Source: Armatimonadota bacterium (GTDB lineage: Bacteria > Sysuimicrobiota > Sysuimicrobiia > Sysuimicrobiales > VGFF01). Taken from it: a DNA stretch of 26,898 nucleotides. The notes below the pieces were generated by a model. It was not told the DNA's origin, searched no databases, and saw only the letters and a list, made by a program, of their open reading frames with translations. The DNA lies in contig VGFF01000010.1 of the NCBI GenBank assembly GCA_016868955.1, positions 1 through 26,898 of the forward strand, given 5' to 3'. Below, in pieces: positions 7,899 through 14,947 of the stretch (its first letter is position 1; every line of letters starts with the position of its first letter). Position numbers and translations under genes: made by a program.

Positions 7899-8885
7899 AT
7901 GATGACCGCTCGCCAGCGCGTGCTCGCGGCAATCGCCGGCGAGCAACCGAATCGACCGCAGATTAGCTTCTGGAAGCACTTTCCGGAGGATGACTAGCGC
8001 GCCGATACGCTCGCTGAAGCGATGGTGCTCTGGCAATGCGGTTGGATCTCGACTTCGTGAAGATGATGTCGAGCGGCTCGTACGCGGTGGAGGACTGCGG
8101 CGCCAAGATCGGGCCGGCCAGCCCCGTCAACGGCGCCAAGCCGATGCTGGAGGGCCCGTTCCAGCGCGGCATCGCCTGGAATTCATTGCCGCGCATCGCG
8201 CCGGACAAGCCGGCGCGATGCGCGGGAGCTGGACGCGATCCGTCTGACGCGCAAGGCGTTGGGGCCGGACGTTCCGATCCTGGCGACGGTCTTCTCGCCG
8301 TTGAGCACCGCGGTCAAGCTCGCGAGCCGCGACGCCGTATTCGCGCGGATTAAGAGCGAGCCCGGCGTCGTACACGCGCTGCTGCGCACCTTGACCGAAA
8401 CTGAGAAGGCGTACGTCGCCGCCGTGCTCGACGCCGGCGCCGACGGCTTGTTCTACGCCACGCAGTTGTGCGGGGCGCGCGCGATCTCCGACGCCGACCA
8501 CGAGACGTTCAACAAACCGTATGACCTTGAGGTGCTATCGGTGCTGCGCGGCAAGTCCGCGATCTCGCTGCTGCACCTGCACGGCGATGATCTCTCGTTC
8601 GCGCGGTTCTTCGACTACGCGCTGCCGCTCGTCAACTGGCACGACCGGCGCACGTCACCCCGCCTGCTCGAGGGACGCTTGCAGTGGACGCACGGCGCCG
8701 TCTGCGGCGGCCTCGACGAGAGCAACACGCTGCTGACCGCGCCGCCGAAGGTCGCCGCGACGGACGTGAAGGCGATGCTGCACCAGAGCGACGGGATGCG
8801 CCATATCCTGACGCCCGGCTGCGTACTGCCGATGTCGGTGTTGGATGACGTTCTGGATGCGGTCCGGGGAGCGGTGGAAGGGTAG
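7899..8885 (+). pseudogene. uroporphyrinogen decarboxylase family gene with one stop and two frameshifts
   Basis: Three consecutive frames together give one protein of about 328 residues. Frame one from ATG 7899 reads M-M-T-A-R-Q-R-V-L-A-A-I-A-G-E-Q-P-N-R-P, reaches P-E-D-D and meets TAG at 7995-7997, then continues R-A-D-T-L-A-E-A-M-V-L-W-Q. Near 8036 the sense moves to another frame (R-L-D-L-D-F-V-K-M-M, then YAVEDCGAKIG), and near 8211-8222 it moves back (R-E-L-D-A-I-R-L-T-R-K-A-L-G-P-D-V-P-I-L) and runs to TAG 8883-8885. The whole resembles UroD-like decarboxylases and corrinoid methyltransferases of the HemE superfamily, substrate unknown. Because residues stay conserved between lesions, decay is recent or the lesions are sequencing errors. 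Confidence 0.82.
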
Positions 8886-8886
8886 C

Positions 8887-8962
8887 TGGCGCGCCCGGAG
8901 AGATTCGAACTCCCAACCGCCTGATCCGAAGTCAGGTGCTCTATCCGTTGAGCTACGGGCGC
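8887..8962 (-). tRNA. tRNA-Arg(UCG)
   Basis: On the minus strand the 76-base sequence folds as a full cloverleaf. The acceptor stem GCGCCCG pairs with CGGGCGC, the D-arm is GCTC...GAGC, the anticodon stem is CCTGA/TCAGG with loop CTTCGGA, and the T-arm is GGGAG-TTCGAAT-CTCTC. The anticodon is TCG, which reads CGA arginine codons. The terminal CCA is encoded (8887-8889). It lies two bases after the stop of the broken UroD-family gene and on the opposite strand. Confidence 0.96.
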
Positions 8963-8973
8963 GTGCCCAATAG

Positions 8974-8983
8974 ATGATAGCAA
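8974..8983 (-). promoter_or_regulatory. possible extended -10 promoter of tRNA-Arg
   Basis: Upstream of the tRNA on the minus strand lies TTGCTATCAT, an extended -10 element (TG, one base, TATCAT) that would start transcription a few bases before the mature 5' end at 8962. No convincing -35 is seen at the right distance (CATTAC is a weak candidate). Similar to sigma-70 style promoters but not proven. Confidence 0.35.
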
Positions 8984-9038
8984 GGACGCTTGCCGCGTAA
9001 TGATAGGTTAGGTAAGACACCCAGCGTGGAGGCCAAGT

Positions 9039-9509
9039 TTGCGTAACATCCTGACGTTCCCGAATCCGGTCAACGATAAAGCCGCACGCACGGTCGCGGC
9101 CTGCGTTGCGGTGACGGGGATCGCCGCGCTGACGACGTCGCGGGCGTGGCTCGTGCCGGTCCTGGCCGTCGGGTTTCTGCTGCGCACGGCGTTCGGAGCG
9201 CGGTTCGATCCGTTCGCGCTGTTGGCGACGCGCGTCGTGGCGCCTCGTCTCGGTGCGCCGCGCCCGGTGCCCGGCCCGCCAAAGCGGTTCGCCCAGGCGA
9301 TCGGCCTGACCATGACGCTGGCGGCGACGGTGGCGATCTACGCCGGGGGCGCGGTGACGGTCGCGCAGATACTGCTCGGCGCCCTCGTGGTCGCCGCGAC
9401 GCTGGAGTCGGTATTCGGATTCTGCGTCGGCTGCGCGCTCTTCTCGTTGCTCATGCGCGCCGGTCTGATTCCCGCGCCGGTTTGCGAGGCGTGCGCCCGC
9501 GTGCGCTGA
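9039..9509 (+). CDS. DUF4395 family membrane protein
   Basis: The 156-residue protein begins R-N-I-L-T-F-P-N-P-V-N-D-K-A-A-R and contains L-A-T-R-V-V-A-P-R-L, P-V-P-G-P-P-K-R-F-A-Q-A-I-G and E-S-V-F-G-F-C-V-G-C, the signature of the DUF4395 family of small integral membrane proteins. Three or four hydrophobic segments are visible, and it ends with a second Cys pair (P-V-C-E-A-C). In this family the paired cysteines and frequent nearness to thioredoxin-like genes have suggested a redox role, but none of those genes is present here. The start is TTG 9039, supported by GGAGG at 9028-9032. It stands alone between the tRNA and a convergent small reading frame. Confidence 0.88.
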   Translation: MRNILTFPNPVNDKAARTVAACVAVTGIAALTTSRAWLVPVLAVGFLLRTAFGARFDPFALLATRVVAPRLGAPRPVPGPPKRFAQAIGLTMTLAATVAIYAGGAVTVAQILLGALVVAATLESVFGFCVGCALFSLLMRAGLIPAPVCEACARVR

Positions 9510-9537
9510 CCTCGCGGCACGCCCGCGCGTCGGAAAC

Positions 9538-9672
9538 TCACTTCCGCCTCACTCGATTTAATCCGAACACCGAGATCATTTCGAACAACAGGTTCGCGGC
9601 CAGCATCGACGTGACCGCCGCGTGATTGAACTGCGGCGATTCGAACGCGTTGGGCAAACGATAGTCGGTCAT
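9538..9672 (-). CDS. possible 44-residue small protein
   Basis: On the minus strand ATG 9672 is preceded at seven bases by AAGGAG, a strong ribosome site, and opens a 44-codon frame ending at TGA 9538-9540. The peptide starts M-T-D-Y-R-L-P-N-A-F-E-S-P-Q-F, has a mildly hydrophobic centre (VTSMLAANLLFEMISVFG) and ends basic, R-V-R-R-K. The centre could be an amphipathic or membrane-associated helix. I recognise no family. It is divergent from the methyltransferase gene and converges on the DUF4395 gene, and would otherwise leave a gap of about 240 bases. The ribosome site and the fit to the gap support a real gene; the short length argues for caution. Confidence 0.5.
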   Translation of the reverse strand: MTDYRLPNAFESPQFNHAAVTSMLAANLLFEMISVFGLNRVRRK

Positions 9673-9737
9673 CGTCGCTCCTTCGATGAAAGATCACTTG
9701 ATTCTTTCCTAACATATGTCCGGACAGTCGACAGTGC

Positions 9738-9742
9738 GGAGG
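9738..9742 (+). promoter_or_regulatory. ribosome binding site deciding the methyltransferase start
   Basis: GGAGG lies six bases before GTG 9749 and inside the longer frame that opens at ATG 9716, which itself has no such motif. It favours the GTG start for the methyltransferase. Confidence 0.6.
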
Positions 9743-9748
9743 TCTTTC

Positions 9749-10726
9749 GTGTCCCAAAAGAGCGGCCGCAGGCGCCGCAGCTCTTCTCGCTCTTCGCTGG
9801 TCAAGCCGTCGCTACGCTTGCCGCGTTGGGATCCGCCGAAGACGATGGACGCAGTGCAAGCGCAGCTGCAAGACCTCCGGCGCGAGCTTGGGATCCACAA
9901 TCCGCTCATCGGCTTGGACTTCGCGACGTCGCTCGATCCGCGGCCGCGCTGGGGATTCTCGCAGGGCCGCCACGCGCTGCTCGAGCGGATGATCCGCGCC
10001 GCTCCGGCGCGCCACATCGATCAGTTACGGCAGGTCGCGTCGCACCTCGAACGATATCGCGCCATCGACGTCGGTCCCCTTCCCGAGCCGCCGTCACGAC
10101 CGGTGTGGATTAACCGCCAGATGACGCCGCTGGACGCGGCGACGATCTACGCAACGCTCGTGGCGCGCAATCCCGGCACGTACCTGGAGATCGGCAGCGG
10201 CCTCAGCACGTTGTTCGCGCGCGCGGCGATTCGGGATCACGGTCTGCGCACGCGCATAATCTCGATCGACCCGGCGCCGCGGGCCGCCGTCGAGGAAGTG
10301 TGCGACGTATCGATCCGCGGCGGGCTGGAGCAAGCCGACTTGGCGCCGTTCGCCAACCTGGCGCCGGACGATCTCGTGCTCTTGGACGGCACGCACCGCT
10401 CGTTCACGAACTCCGATGTCACCGTGTTCTGCCTCGAAGTGCTGCCAATGCTGGAACGGTCGATCCTCATCGGCGTGCACGACATCCACTGGCCGTGGGA
10501 ATACTCGGAGATGTTTACGTCCTTCTATTGGAACGAGCAATACGTCTTGGGATCCTACTTGCTCGGCGCGCGCGATCGCGTCACGGTCGAGTTCAGCACG
10601 ATCACGCCCGGCCTGCTCCCGGAAGCAGAGACGATCATGGCGCCCGTGCTCGACTGGTGGCCCGGCGACGAGCGCGTGTGGCTCAGCGGCGGCCTGTTGT
10701 GGTTCCGGATCGCGCCGCTTCCCTAG
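9749..10726 (+). CDS. class I SAM-dependent methyltransferase
   Basis: The 325-residue protein carries a class I methyltransferase domain of the Methyltransf_24 kind in its second half: motif I Y-L-E-I-G-S-G-L-S-T-L-F-A-R, motif II I-S-I-D-P-A-P, then D-L-V-L-L-D-G-T-H-R-S-F-T-N-S-D-V-T-V-F and L-I-G-V-H-D-I-H-W-P-W. The substrate is unknown; relatives often modify sugars or secondary metabolites. GTG 9749 is chosen for the GGAGG six bases before it; ATG 9845 (MDAVQAQLQDL) is an alternative, since the first 32 residues are Arg/Ser-rich and may be non-coding. Its TAG stop shares the palindrome CTAG with the convergent pcp gene, so the two stops overlap by three bases. Confidence 0.82.
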   Translation: MSQKSGRRRRSSSRSSLVKPSLRLPRWDPPKTMDAVQAQLQDLRRELGIHNPLIGLDFATSLDPRPRWGFSQGRHALLERMIRAAPARHIDQLRQVASHLERYRAIDVGPLPEPPSRPVWINRQMTPLDAATIYATLVARNPGTYLEIGSGLSTLFARAAIRDHGLRTRIISIDPAPRAAVEEVCDVSIRGGLEQADLAPFANLAPDDLVLLDGTHRSFTNSDVTVFCLEVLPMLERSILIGVHDIHWPWEYSEMFTSFYWNEQYVLGSYLLGARDRVTVEFSTITPGLLPEAETIMAPVLDWWPGDERVWLSGGLLWFRIAPLP

Positions 10727-11379
10727 ACGGTCGTCGCCGCCCGCGCCGGCTCCCGCTCGCTGCTCACCTCGCGCAAACAAACCTCGATCGCCAACCGTGC
10801 CGCTTCCACGAGCGTCGCCCGCGAGACGCTGGGCAGATCGTTGCGCTTGCCGACCGCCTGCTCGTGGATCGCCGGCACGTGCATGAATCCGGCGCGGCAC
10901 GGCAGCCCTTCCCGCGCGATGCCGTGCATGACGCCGTAGAACACGCGGTTGCAGAGATACGTGCCGGCGGTGTTGGAGATCGCGGCCGGAATGTTCGCGG
11001 CGACGAGCCCCTCGGCGATCGCGACGATCGGCAGCGTCGAGAAGTACGCCGCCGGACCGTCAACGGCGATGGGTTCGTTGCGCGGTTGATTGCCGGCGTT
11101 GTCGGGGATCACGTAGTCGTCGACGTTGATCGCGACGCGCTCCGGCGTCACGCGGAAGCGGCTGCGCGCTTCGCCGAGCATCAAGATGACGTCGGGCCGC
11201 CAGGTGCGCGCGCGCGCCAGCACTATCTCCGGGGCGCGGAAGCGGTCGACGGGCAGTTGCAACGTCTCGACGCCGCCGCCCTCGAACCGCAGCGGCGCGA
11301 TCGCGCGCGCCGTCTCCAGGGACGGATTGATCGTCTCGCCGTCGAATGGTTCGAACCCGGTCAGCAGCAGCTTCCTCAT
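10723..11379 (-). CDS. pcp: pyrrolidone-carboxylate (pyroglutamyl) peptidase, family C15
   Basis: The 218-residue protein is a complete C15 cysteine peptidase that removes N-terminal pyroglutamate (5-oxoproline) from peptides in the cytoplasm. It starts M-R-K-L-L-L-T-G-F-E-P-F-D, the family opening, and shows the catalytic triad: Glu80 in F-R-V-T-P-E-R-V-A-I-N, Cys143 in N-T-A-G-T-Y-L-C-N, and His167 in G-F-M-H-V-P. The start ATG 11379 follows GGGAGG at a five-base gap; the far longer open frame upstream is antisense to the amidohydrolase. It lies 68 bases downstream of the amidohydrolase and probably shares its transcript. Its product, free pyroglutamate, is a candidate substrate for the HyuAB pair. 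The C-terminus beyond residue 200 is a short basic tail. Confidence 0.95.
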   Translation of the reverse strand: MRKLLLTGFEPFDGETINPSLETARAIAPLRFEGGGVETLQLPVDRFRAPEIVLARARTWRPDVILMLGEARSRFRVTPERVAINVDDYVIPDNAGNQPRNEPIAVDGPAAYFSTLPIVAIAEGLVAANIPAAISNTAGTYLCNRVFYGVMHGIAREGLPCRAGFMHVPAIHEQAVGKRNDLPSVSRATLVEAARLAIEVCLREVSSEREPARAATTV

Positions 11380-11447
11380 GTCGCCTCCCGCGTGCTGGTG
11401 TTCGCGACGGCACCCCTGGCGGGCGCCGCCCGTGCTTTGCGAGACGC

Positions 11448-12917
11448 CTACGACAAGAGCGGCGGCGTGTACTCCAATCCGAGGATCTCCTCCGGCGACA
11501 TGCCGGCCGCGTCGCGGCTGCGCGAGGCGGCGATGAGGCTCTTGTAGACGCCCTTGGCGCCGATGCGCAGCGCCTCTTCGTCGGCGCCGACGACACGCCG
11601 ATTGACCACCACATGCCGCCCTTCCACCCAGACGTCGCGGACGTCCTGTCCGGTGGCGCACGTGATCAGCGCACGAATCGGATCGATGACCTGCCCCAAG
11701 TGGTAGCCGCCGAGATCGACGAGCACGATATCTGCCTTGGCGCCGGGCGCGAGCCGTCCCAGATCCGTGCGACCGAGCGCATGCGCGCCGCCGAGCGTCG
11801 CCGCATCGAAGACCTCTTGGCACGTCGGCGTCTCGGCCGACGCGTCCTGCGTCTTGCTGAGGTAGTACGTGAGCCGCATCTCGGCGATGATGTCCGCCGG
11901 CCAGATGTCGCAGCCGATCGACATGTTGATGCCGGCGGCACGGTACCGCGCGAACGACTGCATTGCTTCCCCGGCGCGCGCGAACGGCAGCGGCGAGTGC
12001 GCGACGGACGCGCCGCTGTCGGCGATCAACTGCAAGTCGGCATTCGGATCGCCGCCGACGAATCGATGACCGGACGTGTAGATCGTGTGCCCGAGGATGA
12101 TCTCCGGGCCGAGGAAGTTGTTGTTCGCGAGGTGCTGCACCGGCGTGCAGCCGTACTTGTCCTGGATGAGCTTGACCTCGTGCGTGTACTGCGCGCAGTG
12201 GATTTGCACGCGCAGGTCCCATTCTTGCGCCGCGCGCTTCGTCGCGTCCAACAAGGCGGGCGTGCAGTTGTCGACCGCGTGCGGGCAGAGCATCGTCTCG
12301 ACGTGCCCGCCGCGCGTGCCGCGATGGCGGACGGCGAAGTCCACGGCGCGACGCAAGCCCTCGAGTCCGGACTCCTCGTCGAAGTGCCAGTCCGGCGTGC
12401 CGTCGAAGTGACGATAGACTCTGCCCGATCGATAGGACAGGCTCGCATAGATCCGGGCCCCGATTTGCTCGGCGGACTCCAGCAACATTTCCTCGTCACC
12501 CGGCGGGTTTCCCAACCACCAGATCGGGCCCGAACCGGCGGCGTCGACGATCGTCGTTGCGCCGCACCGCAACATTTGGACGAGCGAAAACGCGCCGGAG
12601 ATGCGTTGTTCTTCCGCGGTGAGCGACGGTGGCAGTTCGAGGTTTTGGACGAATTCGAGCGACGGCGCGTAGCGGCGGGCACGCTGCACGTCGATGAACG
12701 GGGCCATGAGCTCGACGCCGATGTGCGCGTGCATGTTGATGAAACCGGGGGAAACGAGTGCCTCAGGCGCCTCGATGACGGCCTCCGCGGTGCCGTCCCA
12801 CTTCGGCCCGGCGTACAGGATCTCGTCCTTGTCGAACGCGACCTCGCCGTCGGGAATCACGCGGTGTCGCCGGCCGTCGTGCGCCACGACCCAGCCGCCA
12901 CGAATCAGGGTTACCAT
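11448..12917 (-). CDS. metal-dependent amidohydrolase (cytosine deaminase / atrazine chlorohydrolase type)
   Basis: The 489-residue protein is an amidohydrolase-superfamily enzyme of the AtzA/TrzN/SsnA/guanine-deaminase branch, cytoplasmic deaminases or hydrolases of nitrogen heterocycles. Metal ligands are visible: His63 and His65 in F-I-N-M-H-A-H, His240 in Q-I-H-C-A-Q, His277 in L-G-H-T-I-Y and Asp337 in G-C-D-I-W-P, where relatives usually have G-T-D. The C-terminal composite-domain motif G-A-K-A-D-I-V-L-V-D is also present. The substrate cannot be named. I prefer ATG 12917 because GAGGTG lies about nine bases upstream; an alternative GTG is at 12929. With pcp it forms a minus-strand pair. 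It is divergent from the CDF transporter. Confidence 0.87.
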   Translation of the reverse strand: MVTLIRGGWVVAHDGRRHRVIPDGEVAFDKDEILYAGPKWDGTAEAVIEAPEALVSPGFINMHAHIGVELMAPFIDVQRARRYAPSLEFVQNLELPPSLTAEEQRISGAFSLVQMLRCGATTIVDAAGSGPIWWLGNPPGDEEMLLESAEQIGARIYASLSYRSGRVYRHFDGTPDWHFDEESGLEGLRRAVDFAVRHRGTRGGHVETMLCPHAVDNCTPALLDATKRAAQEWDLRVQIHCAQYTHEVKLIQDKYGCTPVQHLANNNFLGPEIILGHTIYTSGHRFVGGDPNADLQLIADSGASVAHSPLPFARAGEAMQSFARYRAAGINMSIGCDIWPADIIAEMRLTYYLSKTQDASAETPTCQEVFDAATLGGAHALGRTDLGRLAPGAKADIVLVDLGGYHLGQVIDPIRALITCATGQDVRDVWVEGRHVVVNRRVVGADEEALRIGAKGVYKSLIAASRSRDAAGMSPEEILGLEYTPPLLS

Positions 12918-13084
12918 GATCGGCTTCACCTCTTAGGAGCACATTCGCTCTCTCCCACGAATTCGCCACGCGCGGCGCGATTCTTTCCTTCAATCGGGCA
13001 CGACGGTTGCTCAACGAATTCAGACTTTCACGCCAAGAGTCGAACACTCGACGGATGAGAGGGCCTAACTTAACCTTGGACAGT

Positions 13085-13975
13085 ATGTTGATCCGCCACA
13101 TCACGCCGATCCAACGCCGCGTCGCAGTGCGCGCGGCGTTGGTGTCGGCGGCGGCCGGCCTTCTCATCCTGGGGTTGAAGTTCGCGGCGTTCGCCGTCAC
13201 GGGTTCGGTGGCGTTGCTGACCGATGCCGCCGAGTCCGTCATCAATGTCGTGGCCGCGGTCCTCGTCACCGCGTCGCTCGTCATCGCACACCGGCCGCCG
13301 GATGACAGCCATCCCTATGGGCACGGCAAAGCGGAATACATCGCCAGCACCACGGAAGGATTCCTCGTGCTCGGTGCCGCGGCCTGGATCGTTTGGACGT
13401 CGGTGCGCCGGATCATCGAGCCGGTGACGCTGAGCGAGGTGCCGCTCGGCGTCGCGATGACTGCCGTCGCCGCCGCCGCGAACCTGCTCGTCGCGCGGTA
13501 TCTGCTGCACGTGTCGCGCGAAGCGGACTCGATCGCGCTCGAAGCCGACGCGCGCCACTTGATGACCGACGTGATCACGTCCGCCGGCGTGCTCGTGGCC
13601 CTGCTCATCGAATACGTCACCGGCCTGCGATGGATCGACCCGGCGATCGCGCTGCTTCTGTCGGGGCACCTCGCGGCGACGGGCTTCAAGCTCGTGCGCC
13701 GGTCGATGTCCGGACTTCTCGACGACCGGCTCTCCCCGGAAGAGGAAACGCGCGTTCGCGAGATCCTCGACGCGCACAAGGCCGAGATCATCTCGTACCA
13801 CGCGTTTCGATCGCGACGCGCCGGTGCGCGACGGTTCGTGGACTTGCACCTCGTCGTCGATCCGAACCTTACGGTTCGCGCCGCCCACACGTTGTGTGAT
13901 GACCTCGAGAATCACATCGAAGATGCGCTGCCCGGCACCGACGTGACGATCCACGTCGAGCCGGCGACCGGATAA
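13085..13975 (+). CDS. cation diffusion facilitator (CDF) metal transporter
   Basis: The 296-residue protein is a CDF-family antiporter that exports divalent metals (zinc, iron, manganese, cobalt) from the cytoplasm in exchange for protons. About six membrane helices lie between residues 15 and 205. The second helix has L-L-T-D-A-A-E-S-V-I-N, the loop after it P-P-D-D-S-H-P-Y-G-H-G-K-A-E, and the fifth D-A-R-H-L-M-T-D-V with the H-x-x-x-D pair of the metal site. The cytoplasmic C-terminal domain (S-Y-H-A-F-R-S-R-R and F-V-D-L-H-L-V-V-D) is complete. Starts at 13007 and 13055 are also open; I place it at ATG 13085, where family similarity begins, but no start has a strong ribosome site. Confidence 0.9.
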   Translation: MLIRHITPIQRRVAVRAALVSAAAGLLILGLKFAAFAVTGSVALLTDAAESVINVVAAVLVTASLVIAHRPPDDSHPYGHGKAEYIASTTEGFLVLGAAAWIVWTSVRRIIEPVTLSEVPLGVAMTAVAAAANLLVARYLLHVSREADSIALEADARHLMTDVITSAGVLVALLIEYVTGLRWIDPAIALLLSGHLAATGFKLVRRSMSGLLDDRLSPEEETRVREILDAHKAEIISYHAFRSRRAGARRFVDLHLVVDPNLTVRAAHTLCDDLENHIEDALPGTDVTIHVEPATG

Positions 13976-14038
13976 CGAGCGCCGCACAGGAATTCCCACC
14001 CTTCCAGCCAATCTGTCCGGAAAGTCCACTTGCAAGAC

Positions 14039-14045
14039 AGGAGGG
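14039..14045 (+). promoter_or_regulatory. ribosome binding site deciding the first DUF4438 start
   Basis: AGGAGGG is one of the strongest ribosome sites in the window. It is seven bases before GTG 14052 but directly abuts TTG 14046, so GTG 14052 is the likely start. Confidence 0.65.
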
Positions 14046-14051
14046 TTGCGC

Positions 14052-14915
14052 GTGCTACGCACAAATCACGACCGTCTCGTGAAAATGGCGGTCGCCGGCG
14101 ACATCGCGCCCGCCACGATGGGACGCGGGCCGCACAAGATGAAAGCCGGCGGCGAAGCGTACGTCCCCATCGGCATGGCGGGCATCATCTACAACGCTCG
14201 TCCCGGGTGCGCGGCGTTCCACTGGGAAGCCGACCACCTCGAGCCGTCCGTCTGCATCGACTGCAAGGACGGCGGCGAGCACCACGCCTTGCACTACCTC
14301 GGAAATCTCGGAAACGACGCGGTCATCGTCACCGGCGACGCGATCGGCGCGCGCGGTGTGCTGCTCGGCGAGCACGCCCGGCCGATCGTCGACTTCCCGC
14401 CGGAGGCCATGGAAAAGATGATGCCGGGCGACAAGGTCCAGCTCACCGCCTGGGGCACCGGCCTCGAATTGCTGGACTACCCGCACATCCAGGTGCGCAA
14501 GCTCGATCCGCGCCTGCTCGACAAGATGGGCATCGTCGAGCTGGGCAACGGCAAGATCCGCGTGCCGGTCACGCACATCCTGCCATCGAAGGTCATGGGC
14601 TCCGGCTGGGAGCTGAATCCCGAGTACGTCGACCAGGACATGTGCGCGACCGACGAAGCGACGGTCCGCGATCTCGGATTGGAGAGCCTGCGCATCTGCG
14701 ACGTTGTCGCGGTCATGGACGTCGACCACACGATCGGCCGCGGCTACAAGAAGGGCGGCGTGGTGATCGGCCTGGTCAACCACGGCAACTCATGGTCGAT
14801 CGGCCACGGCCCTGGCTGCATGACGTTGCTGTCGTGCGCCGAGCCGATGATCGAGCCGGTCATCGATCCAAACGCGAACATCGCCAAGTACCTGAACGCG
14901 GGCGCGTTCGCCTAG
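14052..14915 (+). CDS. DUF4438 family protein, first tandem copy
   Basis: The 287-residue protein belongs to the DUF4438 family, whose members are known mainly from structural genomics and for which I can name no established reaction. Visible landmarks are Y-V-P-I-G-M-A-G-I-I-Y-N near residue 40, H-H-A-L-H-Y-L-G-N-L-G-N-D-A near 79, G-D-K-V-Q-L-T-A-W-G-T-G-L-E near 125, S-L-R-I-C-D-V-V-A-V-M-D-V-D-H-T near 215 and G-H-G-P-G-C-M-T-L-L near 254. It is rich in His, Cys and Asp, has no signal peptide or membrane helix, and is probably cytoplasmic. A paralogue follows 32 bases later in the same direction, so the two are probably co-transcribed and may form a heteromer. Start GTG is set by the ribosome site at 14039-14045. 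Confidence 0.85.
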   Translation: MLRTNHDRLVKMAVAGDIAPATMGRGPHKMKAGGEAYVPIGMAGIIYNARPGCAAFHWEADHLEPSVCIDCKDGGEHHALHYLGNLGNDAVIVTGDAIGARGVLLGEHARPIVDFPPEAMEKMMPGDKVQLTAWGTGLELLDYPHIQVRKLDPRLLDKMGIVELGNGKIRVPVTHILPSKVMGSGWELNPEYVDQDMCATDEATVRDLGLESLRICDVVAVMDVDHTIGRGYKKGGVVIGLVNHGNSWSIGHGPGCMTLLSCAEPMIEPVIDPNANIAKYLNAGAFA

Positions 14916-14947
14916 CCGCGCGAGCCGATTCTTCGAGGAGACAATCA

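Noticed and set aside
9709..10017. 102-residue minus-strand frame ending LTSEEREELRRLRPLFW...
   Set aside because: The last 35 residues look protein-like, but the rest is a shadow of the methyltransferase, and there is no ribosome site before the coherent part. Kept only as an ambiguity for the methyltransferase start.
10723..12222. 499-residue frame that appears to fuse a long Arg-rich segment to Pcp
   Set aside because: The upstream half overlaps the amidohydrolase in another frame; the ribosome site and family start at 11379 define the real gene.
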